Positions 56,184 through 64,000 of a stretch of DNA of 64,000 bases are shown piece after piece. The stretch spans positions 124,001 to 188,000 of the forward strand of contig NZ_LN623539.1 of the NCBI RefSeq assembly GCF_000826065.2. Direction: 5' to 3'. The notes beneath the pieces are model-generated. The model saw only the letters and a list, made by a program, of their open reading frames with translations, did no database searches and had not been told where the DNA came from. This DNA comes from Tessaracoccus massiliensis. Lineage in GTDB: Bacteria; Actinomycetota; Actinomycetes; Propionibacteriales; Propionibacteriaceae. A program made the translations under genes and the position numbers. Position 1 is the stretch's first letter. Each line of letters opens with the position of its first letter.

Positions 56184-57343
56184 GCCTCGAACGCCTCGTC
56201 GGCCGCCGCAGCGTCGAGCGTCGCGGTGACCATCTCCCGCATGATGCCGGGATTGGCGTTGATCACGATGTCACCGCCCGCCTCGATGAACCGCGCCGCG
56301 CGGTCCGCCGGAGCCACGGTCTTGACCGCCTCGGCGGCGCCCAGGTCGTCGGCGATGACCACGCCGTCGTAGCCCAGGTCCCCGCGCAGCAGGTCGGTGA
56401 TGATGGCTGAGGAGAACACGCCCTCGTTGTCTGGATCGAGCTGCGTGAACACCGCCGAGGAGATCATCACGGAGTCCACACGGGCATCGATGGCGGCGCG
56501 GAAGGGCTCCAGGTGGGGCGAGTCGCGCGTCACGTCGTTGTCCTCCGCGGCGCCGAAGTCGGTGTTGGTGGTCACCTCGCCCAGGCCGGGGAAGTGTTTG
56601 ACGGAGGTGGCCACCCCGGCCTGCCGCATGCCGTCGATGAACGCGACCACCGATTCGGAGACCGCGGCCGGATCCGAGCCATAGTCGCGCTTGAGTTTCC
56701 CGATGGGTTCGTTGCTGGCGCGCTTGGCCTCCGGCACGATGTCGGCGACGGGGGCCAGGTCGTAGTGCACCCCCGCCATCTTGAGTTCGTTGGCCCAGTC
56801 GAACGCCGCGGCGGACAGATCCGCGGCTCCCATGGCGCCCTGGTCCCGGGCGGCGGGGATGGTGGAGAAGCCCTCCCCCTTCAGCCGCTGCACGCTGCCG
56901 CCCTCCTGGTCGACGGCGACCAGCAGGGGTAGGCGCGCGGTGCCGAGGCTGCCCAACTCTGCGGTCAGGCGCCGGATGGCGGACGAGCCCGCGTCGGTGT
57001 TGCCCAGCAGCACCACGGAACCGATCTTCGAATCCCGGATGGCCGATTGCGTGCGGGGATCCGCGCCCTTCGTGTTGACGCCCACCATGAACAGCTGGCC
57101 CACCTGCTCCTCGATGGTCAACTCCTCGGCCATCACACGGCACGCGTCGGCCGCCGCGGTGGTCTCAGTGACCGCCTCCCCAGCGTCCGGGGTGGGGTCC
57201 TGGGCGGTGCGCCCAGAAGGCGACGGCGTCACGCTCTCGACGGCGGGCTCAGCCGAGCGGTACTGCGGCGGCACCAGCGGTTCCGTGGCGCAGGCCGACA
57301 GGCCCAACGCGGCCGCCCCCAGCAGGAGCAGCGCCCGCCTCAC
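56114..57343 (-). CDS. GH3-family lipoprotein, NagZ-like beta-N-acetylhexosaminidase
   Basis: 409 residues. Lipoprotein signal GAAALGLSAC (Cys18), a Thr/Pro linker, then a GH3 barrel: LPLLVAVDQEGGSVQRLKGE, ATSVKHFPGLGEVTTNTD, and the nucleophile Asp in GVVIADDLGAAEA. NagZ enzymes normally read KHFPGHG followed by a D-S-H dyad in a mobile loop; here His becomes Leu and the dyad is missing, so mechanism or activity may differ. GTG start overlaps the mtr stop (GTGA). Role would be cell-wall glycan trimming outside the membrane. Confidence 0.8.
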   Translation of the reverse strand: MRRALLLLGAAALGLSACATEPLVPPQYRSAEPAVESVTPSPSGRTAQDPTPDAGEAVTETTAAADACRVMAEELTIEEQVGQLFMVGVNTKGADPRTQSAIRDSKIGSVVLLGNTDAGSSAIRRLTAELGSLGTARLPLLVAVDQEGGSVQRLKGEGFSTIPAARDQGAMGAADLSAAAFDWANELKMAGVHYDLAPVADIVPEAKRASNEPIGKLKRDYGSDPAAVSESVVAFIDGMRQAGVATSVKHFPGLGEVTTNTDFGAAEDNDVTRDSPHLEPFRAAIDARVDSVMISSAVFTQLDPDNEGVFSSAIITDLLRGDLGYDGVVIADDLGAAEAVKTVAPADRAARFIEAGGDIVINANPGIMREMVTATLDAAAADEAFEAQVLDAATRVLRLKSTVGLVTCG

Positions 57344-58743
57344 TGCTGGGCCTCCGCCCGCTGCGCCGCGACAAGCCCGAGCAGTGCGTTCTCGACCACC
57401 TCGGGCAGCGCGGGATGGATCCAGTACTGGCCCCGCGCCATCTCGTCTACCCGCTGCCCGAAGCTCATCGCCTGGATCAGCGGCTGGATCAGCGTGGGGG
57501 CCTGGGGCCCGATGATGTGGGCGCCGAGCAGGTGGCCGTTGGTGGGGTCTGCCAGGAGCTTAACGAAGTGGCCCTCGTCCTCCAGCGCCCAGCCGTAGGC
57601 GACGTCCGCGTAGCGCTGGCGCGCACACACGTACGGGAGGCCCCACGCCTTGAGTTGCTCCTCGGTGGCGCCCACGGCCGCCACCTGGGGGTCGCTGAAC
57701 ACCGCGTGCGGCACGTACCGGTGGTCGGTCTCGACGGGCTGGTCTGGGTGCAGCAGGTTGTGTTGCACGGTACGCATCTCGGCGTTGGCCACGTGCTTGA
57801 GCAGGTGGCCCGAGGACACGTCGCCGATGGCCCACACTCCGGTGGCGCTGGTGCGCTGCTGCGCGTCGACGCGGATCTGCCCCGTCTCGCGCATTTCGAT
57901 CCCGCCGGCGGCTGGGTCGAGCGTGTCCGAGTTGCGCACCCGGCCCACCGCGACGAGCACGGCGTCGGCGAAGTACTCGTACTCGATGCCGTTGCGGTCC
58001 GTGGTCACGACGGTGACGCCGCCGTCACCGCTGTCCTCGAACGCGGAGAGCCGCTGGTTGAGCCGGATCTGCACGCGGCGGCCCAACTGGTTGGCGAACT
58101 GCTCGGAGATCTCAGCGTCGTGCCCGCGCAGCAGCACGTCGGAGCGGTTGATGAGCGTGACCTCCGTGCCGAGGGAGGCGAACACGTGCGCGAACTCGGT
58201 GGCGACGAAACCTCCGCCGAGGATGACCAGCCGCCTGGGCCGCTCGTCGATGCGCATGATGGTGTCCGACGTGTAGATGCGGTCGCGCACGTCGTCGATC
58301 CCGGGCACGTGGAGCTCCCGGGGCCGCGAACCGGTGGCGATCACGACCCGGTCTGCGCTGATCTGCGTGTCGCCGACCTGCAGGGTGCGGTCTCCGACGA
58401 AGCGGGCCTCGTCACGGAAGACAGTCACGTTCTCAGAGCGCTCCCGCCAGTCCAGCCCACCGGCGGAGATCGGGTCGATGCGGCCGAAGATCCGGTCCCG
58501 GATGGCCTTCCAATCCGAGCCCTTGTACTCCAGGTCGACGCCCAGGCGCGCCGCCTCCCTCGGGGCGGCCGCGAGGTCTGCGGGCAGCACGAACATCTTG
58601 GTGGGGATGCAGCCGCGGTTCAGACAGGTGCCGCCGAACGTCTCATCGCGGTCGATGAGGGCGATGTTCCACTTCTCGAAGCGTTCGTCGATGAGGGAGT
58701 TCCCGGAGCCTGAGCCGATGACGACGAGATCGAAATGCTGCAT
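57340..58743 (-). CDS. mtr: Mycothione reductase
   Basis: 467 residues, FAD-dependent disulfide reductase. FAD site LVVIGSGSGNSLID, redox pair GGTCLNRGCIPTKM, NAD(P)H site LVILGGGFVATEFAH, C-terminal catalytic YWIHPALPEVVENALLGL. GSGSGNS in place of GGGPGG and the HP-A-L-P-E ending are typical of mycothione reductases rather than lipoamide dehydrogenase. It keeps mycothiol reduced, using mshD product. ATG at 58743 (MQHFDLV) or 58752. Followed by the GH3 gene. Confidence 0.9.
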   Translation of the reverse strand: MQHFDLVVIGSGSGNSLIDERFEKWNIALIDRDETFGGTCLNRGCIPTKMFVLPADLAAAPREAARLGVDLEYKGSDWKAIRDRIFGRIDPISAGGLDWRERSENVTVFRDEARFVGDRTLQVGDTQISADRVVIATGSRPRELHVPGIDDVRDRIYTSDTIMRIDERPRRLVILGGGFVATEFAHVFASLGTEVTLINRSDVLLRGHDAEISEQFANQLGRRVQIRLNQRLSAFEDSGDGGVTVVTTDRNGIEYEYFADAVLVAVGRVRNSDTLDPAAGGIEMRETGQIRVDAQQRTSATGVWAIGDVSSGHLLKHVANAEMRTVQHNLLHPDQPVETDHRYVPHAVFSDPQVAAVGATEEQLKAWGLPYVCARQRYADVAYGWALEDEGHFVKLLADPTNGHLLGAHIIGPQAPTLIQPLIQAMSFGQRVDEMARGQYWIHPALPEVVENALLGLVAAQRAEAQQ

Positions 58744-58775
58744 GGCGCCCATTGTTCCATGCGTAAGGTAGGGGC

Positions 58776-59537
58776 ATGGACAACACCTGGGCTGTGGTTA
58801 CCGGAGGCTCGAGCGGGCTGGGGGTCGCGTTCGCCGAGCGGCTCGCCGCAGAGGGTGCCGACATCTGGCTCGCCGCCCGTAGTGAGGACAGGATGCAGGA
58901 GGTCGCGCAACGCCTGGAGCACAACTACGGCGTGGCCACCCGGATCAGCTCCGTCGATCTCGCAGACGCCGGTGCCCGCGCTGATTTCGCCGCCGAGGTC
59001 GCCGAGGCCGGCGTGAGCCACCTCATCAACAACGCGGGCTTCGCGCAGCTCGGCGACTTCGCCGGGTCGGACCCGCGCCGGACCACAGAGATGCTCGAGC
59101 TCAACGTCGTGGCACTCACCGAGCTGGTGCACGCGGTGCTGCCGGGCATGCGCCGCCGAGGCAGCGGTGCCATCATCAACGTCGCCTCCACCGCCGCGTT
59201 CCAGCCCACCCCCAGCATGACGGTCTACGCGGCGAGCAAGGCCTACGTCCTGCGCTTCAGCACGGGCCTGTGGCGCGAGCTCAAGGGCACCGGCGTGCGC
59301 GTGATCGCCAGCTGCCCCGGCCCCACCGAGACCGGCTTCTGGGAGGCGGCCGGCAACGACGCGGTGATGAAGCGCCGCCGCACGCCGGAGCAGGTCGTCG
59401 ACGTGACCTTCGAGGCGCTGCACAAGGACAAGCCGTTCGTCATCGACGGCGCCGCCAACCGGGCGATGGCCTTCGCTACGCGCCTCGCCCCCATCGGCTT
59501 CCAGACGAAGATCGCGCAACTCATCACCACGCACTGA
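58776..59537 (+). CDS. Short-chain dehydrogenase/reductase
   Basis: 253 residues of the classical SDR fold: TGGSSGLG cofactor loop, NNAG, catalytic Ser in NVASTAAF and VYAASKAYVLRFS with YxxxK, then CPGPTETGF. Closest in pattern to the DltE/YqjQ-like oxidoreductases; substrate not deducible. Divergent from mtr with a short shared promoter region. Confidence 0.9.
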   Translation: MDNTWAVVTGGSSGLGVAFAERLAAEGADIWLAARSEDRMQEVAQRLEHNYGVATRISSVDLADAGARADFAAEVAEAGVSHLINNAGFAQLGDFAGSDPRRTTEMLELNVVALTELVHAVLPGMRRRGSGAIINVASTAAFQPTPSMTVYAASKAYVLRFSTGLWRELKGTGVRVIASCPGPTETGFWEAAGNDAVMKRRRTPEQVVDVTFEALHKDKPFVIDGAANRAMAFATRLAPIGFQTKIAQLITTH

Positions 59538-59564
59538 ACGGCGGCCGGCCGGGGCGTCGCCGGG

Positions 59565-61010
59565 TCAGGAGACGACGACGGACTTGTTCTCCTTGACCTG
59601 CGTGCCCTCCTCGGTGACGGTCACCGTGATGTCCAGGCGGCCCTTCGGCAGGGTGGTGGACACGGTCCACACCCGCCACCCGTCGACGTTGACGCCGGCG
59701 GTGGTCTGCGCAGACGTCTCCAGAATCACCTGGCCGGTCTCCTGCTCGGTGATCCGCACGATCGGTTCCCCCACCCCCGGCTTGACGGTGCCGATGATCG
59801 ACGCGGTGCCGACGGTCAGTTGGGCCCGGCTCCGGGGCGAGCTGATCCACACGGCCGCCATGGGCTCCAGCCCGCTGCGCTGGTAGCCCTCAGGCTTGTC
59901 GAAGCCGGGCGGCGCCGTGCCGCCGTCGGCGCGGAAATGCACGCTGAGGTCCGGGTTTCCCACCAACTCCGCGACGGTGTAGATCATCTGGTCCCGGGCG
60001 CGCTGGGCGGCCACCGGGGAGGTGAGATCCGCGTAGGCGTCACCTGACAGGTCGATGGTCACCGTGGTGCCGTCGGTCTCGAGGTTGAGGAGTTGGCCCG
60101 GGCCCCAGCCGCTCGTGTAATCGGGGTCGAGCGGCACGAGGGTGAACAGCGCCTCCACCGCCGAGCGGACCAGGTTGCCGGTGGCCTGCAGGTCCCGCAG
60201 TTCGCGGTAGAGCTTGCCTTCCCTGTCCACGTAGTAGAGCGGGGTGTTGCGCATCGTGGCGGGCAACGACCTGGCGGTGGTGGGGGTTGCTGTCACTACC
60301 GGTTCCGGGGTGGGCACCACATGCGGGCTGGCGTCGTTGCGGGTCAGGGCGGCCAGCAGCAGGCCCAGTGCCACGGCGGCGATCGTCAGTGTCACCACGA
60401 ACGGCGGCCCGAACCGGATGCCGCTGTCCTCGGCGATCTGCTCAAGCTCCCCCTCCAGCATGTCCTTCTCCGGCACGGGGGTCAGCCGGGCTGCAGAGCG
60501 CAGCGCAGCTGTGAGTTCCTGGGACAGCGACTCGATGACGCCGGGCTGGCTGCCGGGGGTGGGGGCGCCGACGATGGCCCGCAACTCCTCCAGCGCGGTC
60601 TCCAACCTGAGGTTGGCCCCCCGCACCGACTGGCGCATGATGCCGGCCAGATCAGGTCCGAACACGGCCAGGTAGTGGCTGACGATCAGCAACTCTGCCG
60701 ACCGCGGGGCCATGGAGCTGACGGCGCGCAGGATCTCGTCCTGCCGCGGTTCGTCGACCCGGGGCATGATCAGGGGGCTCAACGCGGGCCGCACGGCGCG
60801 GGCGAGGTGCACCACATGCTCCTGCAGGAAATAGACGCGCTCGATGGGGTCGATCAGCCGATGGGAGCGGCGCTGCAGGGCCAGCAGCGCGCTGCGCACG
60901 ATGCGCCCCGACTGGTCCTCGGCGCCGAGCAGCACGGTGAGGCGGTGCAGGGTCGCACCGTGCTCCTCGTACAGCGACACCAACCAGTCGTGCGCCTCGT
61001 CCGCGGCCAT
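59565..61010 (-). CDS. Membrane protein joining ECF-sigma-like region to GerMN and Gmad2 domains
   Basis: 481 residues. 1-150 resembles an ECF sigma factor: LVSLYEEHGATLHRLTVLLG and IVRSALLALQRR match region 2 and EILRAVSSMAPRSAELLIVS to GANLRLETALEELRAIVG match region 4, both weakened. A helix at 203-222 (PFVVTLTIAAVALGLLLAAL) and a Thr/Pro linker lead to GerMN (about 255-365, PLYYVDREGKLYRELRDLQA, VEALFTLVP) and a Gmad2 immunoglobulin-like domain (385-478, MAAVWISSPRSRAQLTVGTA). Thus a cytoplasmic sigma-like part is tethered to an external GerMN-Gmad2 sensor-type module. Starts 3 bases after ccsB stop. Function unknown. Confidence 0.75.
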   Translation of the reverse strand: MAADEAHDWLVSLYEEHGATLHRLTVLLGAEDQSGRIVRSALLALQRRSHRLIDPIERVYFLQEHVVHLARAVRPALSPLIMPRVDEPRQDEILRAVSSMAPRSAELLIVSHYLAVFGPDLAGIMRQSVRGANLRLETALEELRAIVGAPTPGSQPGVIESLSQELTAALRSAARLTPVPEKDMLEGELEQIAEDSGIRFGPPFVVTLTIAAVALGLLLAALTRNDASPHVVPTPEPVVTATPTTARSLPATMRNTPLYYVDREGKLYRELRDLQATGNLVRSAVEALFTLVPLDPDYTSGWGPGQLLNLETDGTTVTIDLSGDAYADLTSPVAAQRARDQMIYTVAELVGNPDLSVHFRADGGTAPPGFDKPEGYQRSGLEPMAAVWISSPRSRAQLTVGTASIIGTVKPGVGEPIVRITEQETGQVILETSAQTTAGVNVDGWRVWTVSTTLPKGRLDITVTVTEEGTQVKENKSVVVS

Positions 61011-61013
61011 CGG

Positions 61014-61925
61014 TTAGATTCCCGCGTACGAATGCAACCCACTGAACAGCAGGTTGACCCCGACGAAGTTGAACCAGAAGGTCACCAGACCGACGATGGC
61101 GATGATCGCCACGGGGCGGCCGCGCATCCCCGCCGTCGCGCGGGCGTGCAGGTAGGCGACGTAGACCACCCAGGTGATGAAGGACCAGGTCTCCTTGGGG
61201 TCCCAGTTCCAGAACCGGCCCCAGGCGTACTGGGCCCAGATGGCGCCGGCGACGATCGTGAAGGTCCACAGCGGCACGGCGAAGGCGTGCAGGCGGTACG
61301 AGATGAGGTCGAGCTTCGACGAGGTGGGCACCTTGGCCAGGTAGCCGCGCATCTCGCTCTCCCCCACCTCGGCGCGGCGTTCGGCCCTCTCCCGCAGCAG
61401 GAAGAGGATGGAGGTCAGCGCACCCACGTTGAACGCGGCGCCGGCGATCGCCGCGGCGACGATGTGGATGATGAACCACACGCTGTGCAACGCGGGCACC
61501 AGCGGCGCGACCGCCACGTACCACTGCGTCACGGCCAGCCCCAGGCCCACGGTGAACAGCAGTGTGAGCCCCAATCCCAGCCAGCGCATCCCCCATTTGA
61601 GGGCGACCGCAAGGTAGAGCACCGCGGCGAAGGCCAGCGTCGAGGTGATGAACTCGTACATGTTGCCCCACGGCGGGCGCCCTGCGGCGACGCCGCGCAT
61701 GACCACCGCGGTCACGTGCATGGCGGCGGCAACCACGGTGAACACCAGGCCGAGACGGCCGAACAGGTCGACGCGGATGCGTGCGCTGTCCTCTGAGCCG
61801 TCAGCGGGGCGGACCTCCGCCTGGCCGCGGGCGGAGGCCCATTCGACGGCGTGCGCGCCGAACGCGATGAGGTACACCACCGCGGCATAGACCATCAGGG
61901 TGTAGGACCACTCGGACAGGGTCAT
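61014..61925 (-). CDS. ccsB: Cytochrome c biogenesis protein CcsB/CcsA-type (system II heme handling)
   Basis: 303 residues, eight membrane helices. The heme-binding WWD region is visible as AWGRFWNWDPKETWSF, with conserved His in SVWFIIHIVAAAIAG and RLHAFAVPLW. Delivers heme to apocytochrome c with ResB. ATG overlaps the resB stop (ATGA). Confidence 0.93.
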   Translation of the reverse strand: MTLSEWSYTLMVYAAVVYLIAFGAHAVEWASARGQAEVRPADGSEDSARIRVDLFGRLGLVFTVVAAAMHVTAVVMRGVAAGRPPWGNMYEFITSTLAFAAVLYLAVALKWGMRWLGLGLTLLFTVGLGLAVTQWYVAVAPLVPALHSVWFIIHIVAAAIAGAAFNVGALTSILFLLRERAERRAEVGESEMRGYLAKVPTSSKLDLISYRLHAFAVPLWTFTIVAGAIWAQYAWGRFWNWDPKETWSFITWVVYVAYLHARATAGMRGRPVAIIAIVGLVTFWFNFVGVNLLFSGLHSYAGI

Positions 61926-63535
61926 GCGGGGGTCTCCTCAGCTTCGGCAGGGGGCGCAGCGTCACCATTATGCCCCTTATCGCCGGTGACCGCCGCCAGC
62001 AGGCCCGCGACCTCGTCCTCGAGGCCGGTGGCGGTATCGGTGCGGTCGAGGCCTCCGACGGTCACCTCGCCGTCGTCGGCGATGCGCACGAAGAGACGCC
62101 GCGGGCGGATGTAGAGGCTCAGGGTGAGGCCGATGACGCCCACCGAGATGGCGATGAGCGTGAGCAGGTTGCCGGGGGTTTCGCTGACCTGGAGGCGCAC
62201 CCAGCGGCTGTAGCCGTCGAAGCTGATCGAGCCCAGCTCGTCGGGCAACGGAAGGTGCGCACCGGGCAGCATACGGGCGCTGAGCACCTCGCCGCCGTCG
62301 CCGAGCACCTGCTCGAGGTCGTCGGTGTTGAGTACGTAGACGTTCTCCGGCATGCCGGTCTCGACGGCGGGCTCACCCTGCCAAGCGTTGAGGTAGACCT
62401 CGGGGTTGCGGGCATCGGGGAAGATCGAGTGCGGCCCGGTCTCGTCGAGCTTCGCCGTGGGCAGGAACCAGGCTTCGAACGCGAGCCGCTGCGGGCGGGC
62501 GTCGGGCACCTTGATCACGCCGACGGACGAGAAGTTACCGTCCTGCGGAAGAAAGACGACGGGACCGCTGAAGGCCACGTCGCCGTTGCCGTCGGTGACG
62601 GTGAAGCTGGGCGCGTAGCCGTGCGCCTGCAGGTTGACCTGCGTGCCACCTGCGGTGATGAGCGGTTCGTTGACGGTCATCAGCAGCGAGCGGGTGCCGT
62701 CGGCATCCGTGAGGGTGACGTTGGCGTCGAAGACCCGGGCGGCGCCGCGCTGCACCTCACCGGTCTCGAACTCGGCGTGGAACTCGTCGACGGTCACGTT
62801 GAACCGCTCCAGCTGATCCGTGTCGAGCAGGCCGCCGGCGTTGAAGTCGTCGTACTGCGTGATCACGTTGGAGAAGCCGCGCCCCTCCACGACGATCGCG
62901 CTGCCCGAGAAGCCCCACAGGTTGGACCAGGCCAGGCCCACGAGGACGAACAGCAGCGACAGGTGGAAGGTGAGGTTGCCGAACTCGCGCAGGTACCCAC
63001 GCTCGGCGCTGACGCCGTCGTCGGTGATGCGGGTGCGGTACCGCTTGGACTTCAGCCAGCGCTCGGCCCGCTCCGCTGCTCCCTGAGCCAGCCCCTGCGG
63101 CGGAGGAGCCGGGCTGGTCAAAGACCTCTCAGCGCCCGCGCTCCGGCCGGGCAGTTGCCCCGACACCGCCACCGGCAGGCGCTCGATGCGGGAGGGGACC
63201 CGCGGCGGGGGCTTGCGCACCGCGCGCCAGTATTTGCCCACCCGCGGCACGATGCAGCCGATGAGGGAGGCGAACAGGAGAAGGTACACCGCCGAGAACA
63301 TGGGTGAGGTGTAGATGTCGTAGAAGCTCAGCGGCTCGAGGATCCTGTCCCAGCCGGGGTTGCGGGACTTGAAGTCCATCACCTCGATGGGCTCGGTGTT
63401 GCGCTGCGGGATGATGGAGCCGGGGATGGCGGCCACGGCCAGCAGGAACAACAGCAGCAGCGCCGTGCGCATGCTCGTCAGCTGCCCCCAGGCCCAGCGC
63501 AGCGTCTCGGCGACGGGGTTGCGTTTCCGCGTCAC
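61922..63535 (-). CDS. resB: Cytochrome c biogenesis protein ResB (Ccs1)
   Basis: 537 residues. Three N-terminal membrane helices (RTALLLLFLLAVAAIPGSII, FSAVYLLLFASLIGCIVPRV), a large extracytoplasmic domain, and a C-terminal helix (LLTLIAISVGVIGLTLSLYI). FSLLFVLVGLAWSNLWGFSG and RNTEPIEVMDFKSRNPGWD are ResB hallmarks. GTG start at 63535 overlaps the ccdA stop (GTGA). Forms the system II complex with CcsB. Confidence 0.93.
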   Translation of the reverse strand: MTRKRNPVAETLRWAWGQLTSMRTALLLLFLLAVAAIPGSIIPQRNTEPIEVMDFKSRNPGWDRILEPLSFYDIYTSPMFSAVYLLLFASLIGCIVPRVGKYWRAVRKPPPRVPSRIERLPVAVSGQLPGRSAGAERSLTSPAPPPQGLAQGAAERAERWLKSKRYRTRITDDGVSAERGYLREFGNLTFHLSLLFVLVGLAWSNLWGFSGSAIVVEGRGFSNVITQYDDFNAGGLLDTDQLERFNVTVDEFHAEFETGEVQRGAARVFDANVTLTDADGTRSLLMTVNEPLITAGGTQVNLQAHGYAPSFTVTDGNGDVAFSGPVVFLPQDGNFSSVGVIKVPDARPQRLAFEAWFLPTAKLDETGPHSIFPDARNPEVYLNAWQGEPAVETGMPENVYVLNTDDLEQVLGDGGEVLSARMLPGAHLPLPDELGSISFDGYSRWVRLQVSETPGNLLTLIAISVGVIGLTLSLYIRPRRLFVRIADDGEVTVGGLDRTDTATGLEDEVAGLLAAVTGDKGHNGDAAPPAEAEETPA

Positions 63536-64000
63536 AGGATCGTCCCGAAGTTCGCGACCCACTGGCGCAACTGCACCATCATCAACTCCCACAGACCGGT
63601 GATCATCGCGATGCCCACCAGCATCATGACGACGCCACCGATGCGCTGCACGAGGCGCTGGTGCCGCTTGAGCCACTCCAGCCGCGGGGCCAGTGCGGTG
63701 AACGCCAAAGCGAACGCGACGAACGGCAGCCCTAGGCCCAGGGCGTAGAAGAACGCCAGGACGCCGCCGCGGAGGGCCGAGCCCTCGTTGAAGCCCATCG
63801 TGAGCACCACCGACAGCGCCGGTCCGATGCACGGGGTCCAGCTCAGGCCGAAGACCATGCCCAGCAGCGGGGAGGCCGCCACTCCCATCTTCGGGGTGAC
63901 GCTGGGGGTCCACATCCTCGGCAGCGGGATGAACCCGGCGAAGGCGGCGCCCAGCAGCAGGATCACCACGCCGAGGATCATGGTGATGAGGCCGGAGTTC
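63532..64000 (-). CDS. ccdA: Thiol-disulfide membrane transporter CcdA, N-terminus outside window
   Basis: The last about 156 codons of a CcdA/DsbD-beta protein: helices with SWTPCIGPALSVVL (second catalytic Cys) and three more hydrophobic segments ending WVANFGTIL. It carries reducing power across the membrane to apocytochrome c or ResA. Open at the window edge; stop overlaps resB (GTGA). Confidence 0.9.
   Translation of the reverse strand, partial: NSGLITMILGVVILLLGAAFAGFIPLPRMWTPSVTPKMGVAASPLLGMVFGLSWTPCIGPALSVVLTMGFNEGSALRGGVLAFFYALGLGLPFVAFALAFTALAPRLEWLKRHQRLVQRIGGVVMMLVGIAMITGLWELMMVQLRQWVANFGTIL

Overview
The window comes from a GC-rich actinobacterium. It carries mycothiol genes (mshD and mycothione reductase), a GlnR-type regulator next to mshD, a DUF3151 gene and a Mycobacterium-like htdX/fabG4/fadA2/fadE5 locus. 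A propionibacterial lineage (Propionibacteriaceae, Tessaracoccus-like) fits the gene set, but that placement is inference. No rRNA, tRNA or CRISPR array was seen. Almost all bases lie in or next to protein genes.

Layout. 1-7750: purB (partial), then a fatty-acid block (MaoC hydratase, high-molecular-weight FabG, thiolase) divergent from a TetR regulator and a FadE5-like acyl-CoA dehydrogenase; an inverted repeat lies in the divergent promoter. 7900-23650: an exopolysaccharide/glycan island, visibly less GC-rich than its surroundings. It holds a membrane 4,6-dehydratase, flippase, polymerase, two glycosyltransferases, two tandem ATP-grasp ligases, a PglC-like phosphoglycosyltransferase, a DegT aminotransferase, a Wzz/BY-kinase, an SGNH-like secreted protein and an unusual RmlC-RmlD-phosphatase fusion. 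The dehydratase, aminotransferase and phosphoglycosyltransferase form a bacillosamine-type route to a 4-amino sugar. No acetyltransferase is visible; the ATP-grasp pair may acylate the amino group instead (inference).

23645-30570: a mobile-element scar. An IS256-family element (1441 bp, 8-bp target duplication) interrupts codon 13 of a membrane-anchored Pro/Ser/Thr-rich protein gene at the end of the glycan operon. Further on, an IS1380-family element, itself broken by an intact IS3-family element, separates two paralogous small membrane protein genes and splits what looks like a purA-to-purD transcription unit.

32081-44230: dihydroxyacetone kinase dhaKLM, DUF3151, typA, SRPBCC and HD proteins, a SatD-family gene, ppk2, tpx, a repeat-rich 0.75-kb gap, ygfZ, nitrobindin-like, dtd and a discoidin-like membrane protein. 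44313-53182: a nitrogen/thiol/phosphate block (glnR, mshD, ppk1, a Nudix-phosphatase, PHO box, pstSCAB). 53272-64000: a sucrase/ferredoxin-like protein, an iron-box-preceded P1B ATPase, a GH3 lipoprotein, mycothione reductase, an SDR, a membrane protein joining a degenerate ECF-sigma-like region to GerMN and Gmad2 domains, and the system II cytochrome c biogenesis genes ccsB, resB and ccdA (partial).

Functional links: ppk1, ppk2 and pst handle phosphate and polyphosphate; mshD and mtr make and recycle mycothiol; purA, purB and purD belong to purine synthesis; the BY-kinase and the fused tyrosine phosphatase form the usual regulatory pair for polymer export.
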